A DNA stretch of 64,000 nucleotides from VXLM01 sp965242665 (GTDB lineage: Bacteria; Chloroflexota; Dehalococcoidia; Lucifugimonadales; VXLM01). Where the stretch lies: contig OZ251484.1 of NCBI GenBank assembly GCA_965242665.1, forward strand, positions 2,480,001-2,544,000, written 5' to 3'. The notes beneath the pieces were generated by a model that saw only the letters and a list, made by a program, of their open reading frames with translations, made no database searches and was not told where the DNA came from. Shown piece after piece: positions 59,022 through 64,000 of the stretch. Numbering within the stretch: the stretch's first letter is position 1; every line of letters begins with the position of its first letter. The translations under genes and the position numbers were made by a program.

Positions 59022-59684
59022 TTACGACTGCTCCGCGGTGCTCGACGGATCGTCCGCCTCGCCCCAATTCTCCGTGTGCCTGCGGCGCCGATGGCCAAGC
59101 GCCGCGTGTGCAAGCACGAGACCGCAAAGTCCCCCAATGCCGAACGCAAGCGGCAGCGGCGTGTCGTACCCGAACGGGTCGGAGAAGGCCAACCCCGCCA
59201 ATACGCCGTATCCAACGACGACGTTCACCAGCGAACTATACGGCATCTTCTGCCCGCCAAGCGCGACCACCGAAGCGACCGCGACGCTAATCAGTCCGTA
59301 GACCGGGAACAACGCGATGATCGCGCCCCCGAGCGTGACCAGACCATCGCCGCCGCGCAGGCCGGTGAACATGGACTTCCAATGACCGGCGACCGCCGCA
59401 GCCACCGGCAGCAGAATCCACGGACTCCCCACTCCCAGGAATTCGCGCGCGAGCAAAACCGCCAGCGCACCCTTGGACAGGTCGCCAATGAACACCATGA
59501 CCGCCGGGACCACCCCGACGTTCCGCAAGACGTTGGACGCCCCCGGAAGCCCAGTGCCGATATCGAAGATGTCGACTCCGCTGTGGCGGCGGCTGATGAG
59601 ATACGCTAACGGAATCGAACCAAGCAAATATCCCCCGGCCGTAGCGATCAACACCACCGGCAGCACGTCGAGAACTTCATTCAT
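59022..59684 (-). CDS. plsY: Glycerol-3-phosphate acyltransferase PlsY
   Basis: The 220-residue membrane protein has the PlsY motifs: G-S-I-P-L-A-Y-L-I-S-R (~22-32), the second motif as I-G-T-G-L-P-G-A-S-N-V-L-R-N-V-G (~42-57; usual form S-G-N-x-G-A-x-N), and G-H-W-K-S-M-F-T-G-L-R-G-G-D-G-L-V-T-L-G-G (~100-120), which in the family is G-H-x-x-P-x-F-x-x-F-K-G-G-K-G-V-A-T. The K-G-G-K to R-G-G-D change and L-P-G for G-N-x-G are departures, so this is a divergent member. It would transfer an acyl group to glycerol-3-phosphate at the membrane. The C-terminal tail is polar. Confidence 0.82.
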   Translation of the reverse strand: MNEVLDVLPVVLIATAGGYLLGSIPLAYLISRRHSGVDIFDIGTGLPGASNVLRNVGVVPAVMVFIGDLSKGALAVLLAREFLGVGSPWILLPVAAAVAGHWKSMFTGLRGGDGLVTLGGAIIALFPVYGLISVAVASVVALGGQKMPYSSLVNVVVGYGVLAGLAFSDPFGYDTPLPLAFGIGGLCGLVLAHAALGHRRRRHTENWGEADDPSSTAEQS

Positions 59685-59763
59685 GGCAGCCGCTCCCCCT
59701 CATTGGGTTCTCGCTATGATTATACAGACAATCAACCCCGAACGCAAAACTACAATCCAAAAA

Positions 59764-59935
59764 GGTTCCGTTTGCTTTTGCGGCATGACGGCTAGGGGCG
59801 GTAACTCTCCAAGTGGTGCGTCCAATCGCGCAACGGGAGATTCCCGCCTTCGCGGGAATGACGAGACCGGGGGAATGACGGAGAGTCCAACCTGTTGCGG
59901 CCTGGGCGCAATCCATGCCGCAAAAGTAAACGGTA
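59764..59935. mobile_element. 172-bp MITE-like element (second family), copy B
   Basis: It runs from GGTTCCGTTTGCTTTTGCGGC to about GCCGCAAAAGTAAACGG, with the same interior as copy A, including one palindrome (about 59838-59863). Some bases at the right end are changed. Confidence 0.75.
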
Positions 59936-60034
59936 AGATCCAAAATCCAGTCCGGCCATCCGAGCGGCGAACGGCCTCCTGCAAACCCAACCCTCCAAAC
60001 GGCGGCATCCTCTGGAACCGATTTTCCGCCCTTG

Positions 60035-60080
60035 TATCTTCTTGCGGCGTTTTCCTTGACAGCAGCGCCGCAAGAAGATA
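60035..60080 (+). promoter_or_regulatory. tRNA operon promoter inside a perfect 15-bp inverted repeat
   Basis: TATCTTCTTGCGGCG (60035-60049) and CGCCGCAAGAAGATA (60066-60080) are perfect complements around a 16-base centre. The centre holds TTGACA (60056-60061), and TAGGAT (60079-60084) is 17 bases downstream as the -10. Transcription would begin near 60091, right before tRNA-Phe. Confidence 0.6.
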
Positions 60081-60094
60081 GGATACAGTAGAGA

Positions 60095-60170
<76 letters not shown>

Positions 60171-60191
60171 GAGCGGCGCGCAACGGTACGA

Positions 60192-60266
60192 GCGGGAGTA
60201 GCTCAGCGGTAGAGCACTTCCTTGCCAAGGAAGAAGTCGCGGGTTCAAATCCCGTCTCCCGCCCCA
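60192..60266 (+). tRNA. tRNA-Gly (GCC)
   Basis: Acceptor GCGGGAG/CTCCCGC, anticodon arm CTTCC-TTGCCAA-GGAAG with GCC, T arm CGGGTTCAAATCCCG. CCA is encoded. Confidence 0.95.
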
Positions 60267-60296
60267 CGCAGCACCGTCGCCTGGAGCCGTCGATGT

Positions 60297-60372
60297 CGGG
60301 GTGTGGCGCAGTTGGTAGCGCGCGTCGTTCGGGACGACGAGGTCGCTGGTTCAAGTCCAGTCACCCCGACCA
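60297..60372 (+). tRNA. tRNA-Pro (CGG)
   Basis: Acceptor CGGGGTG/CACCCCG, anticodon arm CGTCG-TTCGGGA-CGACG with CGG, T arm CTGGTTCAAGTCCAG. CCA is encoded. The leading C-G pair is typical of tRNA-Pro. Confidence 0.95.
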
Positions 60373-60651
60373 CCCTCCACCCCCGCCCGGCGAAGCGCAT
60401 CCACACCTGCCTGCTGCTGCCGCATTTCGCTCCCCACCGTCATTTCCACTGTCCACATCACCCCCGCACACACCCACGTCATTCCCGCGTCCATGCCGCC
60501 ATTCCCGCACACACCCACGTCATTCCCGCGAAGGCGGGAATCTAGCAGGCCTGCCCCCTTACCGCCTCCCGGGACCGGCCACCGCGCACAAGTGGCCTAC
60601 GTCTGTGCGATTGCGACTACCACACGGTCTTCGTGCACTGGCCGTTAGGGA
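60373..60651. repeat. Intergenic region with palindromes
   Basis: Partial CGTCATTCC units and one full palindrome (about 60516-60542) lie here. No terminator for the tRNA operon is obvious. Confidence 0.6.
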
Positions 60652-62511
60652 CTACCGCCCTCCCCAATCTACCGCGCCCGCCCGGCGAAGTGCATCCACC
60701 GTCTCCGTGTGACCTTCAAGGTCTGCCCACCCCAGCGGCGTCCAACCGTCCTCAGCTCTTGCGTTGACATCGGCCCCGGCCTCGACCAGCGCCAACGCCG
60801 TCTCCGTATGACCCTGACCAGCCGACTCGTGCAGCGGCGTCCAACCGTCCTCATATCTTGCGTTGACATCAGCCCCGGCGGAGATGAGCGCCAACGCCGT
60901 CTCCGTATGACCCTGACCAGCCGCATCGTGCAGCACCGTCCAACCGTTCTCATCTCTTGCGTTGACATCAGCGCCAGCCTTGATGAGATCTAGAGCCTTC
61001 TCATTATCCCCTAATATAACTGCCAAATGCAGCTCCGAATACATCTGATTTATGACGCTTGCGACGTTCTCATCCAAATGCAGAGTTATGGAGGTTGTGA
61101 CGTTCTCATCCACTGCATCAACATCGCCGACAGGCCGGCGAAGCGCATCTGTAGTCTCTGTATGACCTTGTGCAGCCGCATAGTCCAGGGGTGTAAAACC
61201 GCCCTCACTCGTTGCGGTGACGTCAGCGCCGGCCTCGACCAGCGCCAACGCCGTCTCCACATGACCCAGACCAGCCGCCGCATGCAGTGGCGTCAAGCCG
61301 TCCTCGGACCTTGCATCGACATCGGCACCGGCCTTGATCAGCACCAACACCGTATCTGTGTGCCTCTGATCAGCCGACCAGTGCAGCGGCGTCCAGCCGT
61401 TTACGTCCTTTGCGTTGACATCAGCGCCAGCCCTAATGAGCACCAACGCCGTATCCGCATGACCCCCGTTAGCTGCCGAGTGCAGCGGCCTCTGGCCGTA
61501 CTTGTCCTTTGCGTTGACATCAGCGCCAGCCTTCGTCAGCTCCGCCGCAACCTCCGCATGACCATTTAGAGCCGTCACGTGTAGCGGCGTCACGCTATCA
61601 TTAGTAGCTCTTGCGTTGAGGTCAGCCCCGGCCTTGATCAGCGCACGCACCGTCTCTGTATGACCCATGAAAGCCGCCAAGTGCAGCGGTGTCTGGCCGT
61701 CCTCGCTCCTTGCGTCGACATTAGTGCCAGCCTCAACCAGCGCTAGTGCAGCCTCCGTATGACCTTTCTGGGCCGCAAGGTGCAGCGGCTTCTCTCCTTC
61801 CTTGTCCCTTGCGTCGACATCGGCCCCGGACTTGATGAGCGCCAACACCGTCTCCGTATGACCTTCCTGGGCCGCAAGGTGCAGCGGTGTCCGGCCGTCC
61901 TTAATCCTTGCATTGACGTCAGCGCCGGCCTTGATCAACACCAACACCGTCTCCGTGTGACCTTCAAAAGCCGCAAAGTGCAGCGGTGTCAAGTCGTCCT
62001 CGGTTCTTGCATCGACACTAGTGCCAGCCTCAACCAGCGCTAGTGCAGCCTCCGTATGACCTTCCTGGGCCGCAAGGTGCAGCGGCGTCCCTCCTTCCTT
62101 GTCCCTTGCGTCGACATCGGCCCCGGACTTGATGAGCACCAACACCGTCTCCGTATGACCTTCCTGGGCCGCAATGTGCAGCGGTGTTCGGCCGTTCTCA
62201 CCCCTTGCGTCGACATCAGCGCCGGCCTTGACGAGCACCATCACAATCTCCGTCTCACTCTCATTAGCCGCCACGTGCAGCGGCGTCAAGTCGTTCTCAC
62301 CCCTTGCGTCGACATCAGCGCCGGCCTTGATCAACACCAACACCGTCTCCGTGTGACCTTCAAAAGCCGCAAAGTGCAGCGGCGTTAAGCCATCCTGTCT
62401 TCTTGCGTCGACATCGGCCCCGGACTTGATGAGCGCCAACGCCTCCTCCGTATGACCATTATGAGCCGCCAAATGCAACTTCGTTCCGCCGTGTTCGTCC
62501 ATTGCGTTCAT
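60652..62511 (-). CDS. Ankyrin-repeat protein (~17 repeats)
   Basis: The 619-residue protein is almost wholly ankyrin repeats of 33 residues (G-x-T-P-L-H-x-A-A-x-x-G-H-T-E-x-x-x-x-L-I-K-A-G-A-D-V-x-A-R). One break lies at residues ~445-510, where the sequence T-S-I-T-L-H-L-D-E-N-V-A-S does not fit the repeat. There is no signal peptide or other domain. Such proteins bind other proteins and are often numerous in symbionts. GGAGGGG lies before the ATG at 62511. Neighbouring repeat units are near-identical in DNA, so unit gain and loss is likely. Confidence 0.92.
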   Translation of the reverse strand: MNAMDEHGGTKLHLAAHNGHTEEALALIKSGADVDARRQDGLTPLHFAAFEGHTETVLVLIKAGADVDARGENDLTPLHVAANESETEIVMVLVKAGADVDARGENGRTPLHIAAQEGHTETVLVLIKSGADVDARDKEGGTPLHLAAQEGHTEAALALVEAGTSVDARTEDDLTPLHFAAFEGHTETVLVLIKAGADVNARIKDGRTPLHLAAQEGHTETVLALIKSGADVDARDKEGEKPLHLAAQKGHTEAALALVEAGTNVDARSEDGQTPLHLAAFMGHTETVRALIKAGADLNARATNDSVTPLHVTALNGHAEVAAELTKAGADVNAKDKYGQRPLHSAANGGHADTALVLIRAGADVNAKDVNGWTPLHWSADQRHTDTVLVLIKAGADVDARSEDGLTPLHAAAGLGHVETALALVEAGADVTATSEGGFTPLDYAAAQGHTETTDALRRPVGDVDAVDENVTTSITLHLDENVASVINQMYSELHLAVILGDNEKALDLIKAGADVNARDENGWTVLHDAAGQGHTETALALISAGADVNARYEDGWTPLHESAGQGHTETALALVEAGADVNARAEDGWTPLGWADLEGHTETVDALRRAGAVDWGGR

Positions 62512-62541
62512 ATCGCCCCTCCGTCGTTCTGCAACTTGATA

Positions 62542-62673
62542 CTACCCAAACCCTCCCGCGTAGTAAACCGCTGTGTACCAAGCGCGCGCCGTGATGCACA
62601 GCTCCGAAAGACGCTCCGGCGCGGTGTACATCAAGCCCATGAGCTCGGACGCGGAGGGGAGGCGGTTGACCAT
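62542..62673 (-). CDS. Possible 43-aa ORF
   Basis: ATG 62673 opens a 43-codon frame (M-V-N-R-L-P-S-A-S-E-L-M-G-L-M-Y) with GAGG seven bases upstream. It lies between the Nudix and ankyrin genes on the same strand. Nothing is recognised; it may be chance. Confidence 0.25.
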   Translation of the reverse strand: MVNRLPSASELMGLMYTAPERLSELCITARAWYTAVYYAGGFG

Positions 62674-62727
62674 GTCAACGCCTCGAACTCTCGGGTTCCC
62701 TCTGATGTCTCGCGGGGCCGGAGCGCA

Positions 62728-63207
62728 TCACGAGTCGACGTGCGCGATGTACTCCGTCGCTTGCGGGATCGCGCGGACGCGCTCGATGAGGAATCGGGGC
62801 TGCAGGTCGGCGTCCTCCAGCTCGTCAAGAGGCAGCCACTCGTATCGGTGTCCAGGCTCCTCCGCCTCGAACGCGCCGCCGCGTCCGAGTACGCCGCTTC
62901 CGGGCGCGAACGACATGAGGAAGTACAAGCCGACCTCTTGGTAGCGCACGCCGTCCAGCTCGAACAGGTTGTCCGCGGCGATGACCAGCCGCCCGATTCG
63001 CACGTCTTCCTCGAACTCCTCGCGCGCTTCCCGCGCCAGCGCATCGACGGCGTTCTCGCCGTACTCCACTCGGCCGCCCGGTACGAAGCAGAAGCCGTGC
63101 CGAACGTTCCGTTCGACGAGCAGGCGCCCCTCGTGCACGGCGATGCCGCCAACGCGGTACATGAAGGTTATCCCGCACTCGGAGAACATGATCATCTGCC
63201 CGCTCAC
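62728..63207 (-). CDS. Nudix hydrolase (MutT family)
   Basis: The 159-residue protein carries the Nudix box G-G-R-V-E-Y-G-E-N-A-V-D-A-L-A-R-E-A-R-E-E-F (~44-65), with the R-E-x-x-E-E metal ligands. It hydrolyses a nucleoside diphosphate linked to a second group; the substrate is not known. I start at GTG 63207, which overlaps the stop of the upstream HAD gene by four bases and has GGAGG seven bases before it. An ATG at 63195 is the alternative. Confidence 0.9.
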   Translation of the reverse strand: MSGQMIMFSECGITFMYRVGGIAVHEGRLLVERNVRHGFCFVPGGRVEYGENAVDALAREAREEFEEDVRIGRLVIAADNLFELDGVRYQEVGLYFLMSFAPGSGVLGRGGAFEAEEPGHRYEWLPLDELEDADLQPRFLIERVRAIPQATEYIAHVDS

Positions 63208-63869
63208 GGAAGCGCCTCCAACAACTCTTCCAACGATAGATCGGTGAGCGCGTCCAATATCAAGTCGGCGTGCTCGAACGACTCGCCCTTCGTCATCGGG
63301 CCGGGAACGGCGACGCAGACCAAGCCGGCGTTCTTTGCGCCCCGCACGCCGTTTGGCGAATCTTCCAACGCGAACGCCTGCCCAGTAGTCACGCCGAGGC
63401 GGACGAGGACCGCAAGATAGGATGCCGGATTCGGCTTGGAGCTCCCAACGTCGTCCGCGCACACTACCGCGTCGAAGGCGTCCGCAAGACCAATCATCTC
63501 GAGCTTTGGCTCGACCCACGCCCGCGTCGAACTCGACGCGATGCCGAGCCGCATCCCCTGTTCCCGCGCAGCCGCGATGTAGTCCTCCACGCCCGGCATC
63601 GGCATGGCGTCCGCAAACATGCCGTCGAACGCCGCCCGATGCAGACGGCGCGCCTCCTCTCGGTCGATTGGACGGCCGGCGGCATGTGCAAGGTGGTCGT
63701 AGACGTCGAATGCGTCTCGTCCGCGTCCGACGTGGGGCATCCAGTCCGACAGCGGCAGGTCGGCGCCGTAGGCGCGGTAGACGCTGCGCCATGACTCGTA
63801 TTCCGGCGTCTCCGTGTCCACGATCAGACCGTCGAAATCGAATGCCGCCGCTGTGATGTCTCGACGCAC
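63204..63869 (-). CDS. HAD-superfamily phosphatase/phosphoglucomutase-like
   Basis: The 221-residue protein is a subfamily IA HAD enzyme: motif I D-F-D-G-L-I-V-D-T-E (~11-20), motif II I-A-S-S-S-T, motif III S-K-P-N-P and motif IV F-A-L-E-D-S-P-N-G. A helical cap lies between. It resembles beta-phosphoglucomutase and small sugar phosphatases. It starts at GTG 63869 with GGAGGG six bases upstream and is coupled to the Nudix gene. Confidence 0.9.
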   Translation of the reverse strand: MRRDITAAAFDFDGLIVDTETPEYESWRSVYRAYGADLPLSDWMPHVGRGRDAFDVYDHLAHAAGRPIDREEARRLHRAAFDGMFADAMPMPGVEDYIAAAREQGMRLGIASSSTRAWVEPKLEMIGLADAFDAVVCADDVGSSKPNPASYLAVLVRLGVTTGQAFALEDSPNGVRGAKNAGLVCVAVPGPMTKGESFEHADLILDALTDLSLEELLEALP

Positions 63870-64000
63870 CTCACACCCTCCGATCCGGATGCCGGCCGTC
63901 GATCCTGCGGAGAATCGCTCCGCACAAGCGGGCCGTCACACCCGCCGCCCAGACGAAATTCGGTCGAACTCGGTGTTTGCCGCCTGTCCAGGGTAGTCCA
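63870..64000. other. Window end, nothing recognised
   Basis: No supportable gene start or RNA is seen in the last 130 bases. Confidence 0.4.

Noticed and set aside
63208..63792. N-terminal extension of the Nudix frame
   Set aside because: It lies inside the HAD gene; the GTG overlap start with GGAGG accounts for the Nudix gene.

Overview
The window is a high-GC bacterial chromosome segment that is gene dense but has intergenic spaces full of small repeats. I infer a Chloroflexota-type organism (SAR202 or Dehalococcoidia-like, probably aquatic or host-associated). The grounds are gene content only: a phytanoyl-CoA dioxygenase family enzyme, an HpaI aldolase/SMP-30/Gfo-Idh set, an NfeD/flotillin pair, a TPP-riboswitch sodium symporter and exported fibronectin-type proteins with Pro-Thr linkers. 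No rRNA is present, so the placement is tentative.

Layout. 0-10 kb: the end of an RNase III gene, a PhyH-type dioxygenase, a TPP riboswitch with terminator driving a ThiV-like symporter, an IS5-family element with related MITEs, one intact and one decayed copy of a small HTH-protein cassette, and the 5-oxoprolinase operon pxpABC. 10-19 kb: small membrane proteins, a VTT/DedA protein, a bifunctional-nuclease-family protein, an Fe(III) ABC importer (fbpABC) and an ABC exporter. 19-27 kb: a repeat cluster with a third decayed HTH cassette, a surface FG-GAP propeller protein with a C-terminal membrane anchor, pterin dehydratase, and NfeD plus flotillin. 27-38 kb: two type IIG-like restriction-methylation genes flanking two paralogous TIM-barrel proteins and an RNase HI-MoaC fusion; then a ferritin-like/VIT iron transporter overlapping endonuclease IV.

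40-50.7 kb is the most unusual region. A 1551-residue exported multidomain protein ends in a domain carrying a phospholipase-A2-like C-x-x-H-D motif. A small multi-spanning membrane protein gene follows two bases after its stop. Downstream lie the 3' tail of a second toxin-like gene with its own membrane protein, a half-length copy of that membrane protein, an unknown membrane-anchored protein, and a complete second copy of the C-terminal module without any secretion signal, again followed by a membrane protein. Two fragments of a fibronectin-like C-terminal tail sit after the membrane protein genes. This has the form of a polymorphic toxin/immunity locus with displaced orphan modules, apparently fed by recombination through a shared ~1.2 kb segment. 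The toxin and immunity roles are inferred, not shown.

50.9-64 kb: an aldolase/lactonase/oxidoreductase operon, a treble-clef repeat protein ending in a Vsr-like nuclease domain next to a Cas4/RecB-like nuclease, a DapA-family lyase, PlsY, three tRNA genes (Phe, Gly, Pro) whose promoter lies in a perfect inverted repeat, a long ankyrin-repeat protein, and overlapping HAD and Nudix genes.

Repeats tie the window together. A palindrome of the form ATTCCCGCG-N-AGGCGGGAAT occurs about twenty times between genes, alone or in tandem arrays, and its centre appears to be the preferred insertion site of the IS5-related elements.
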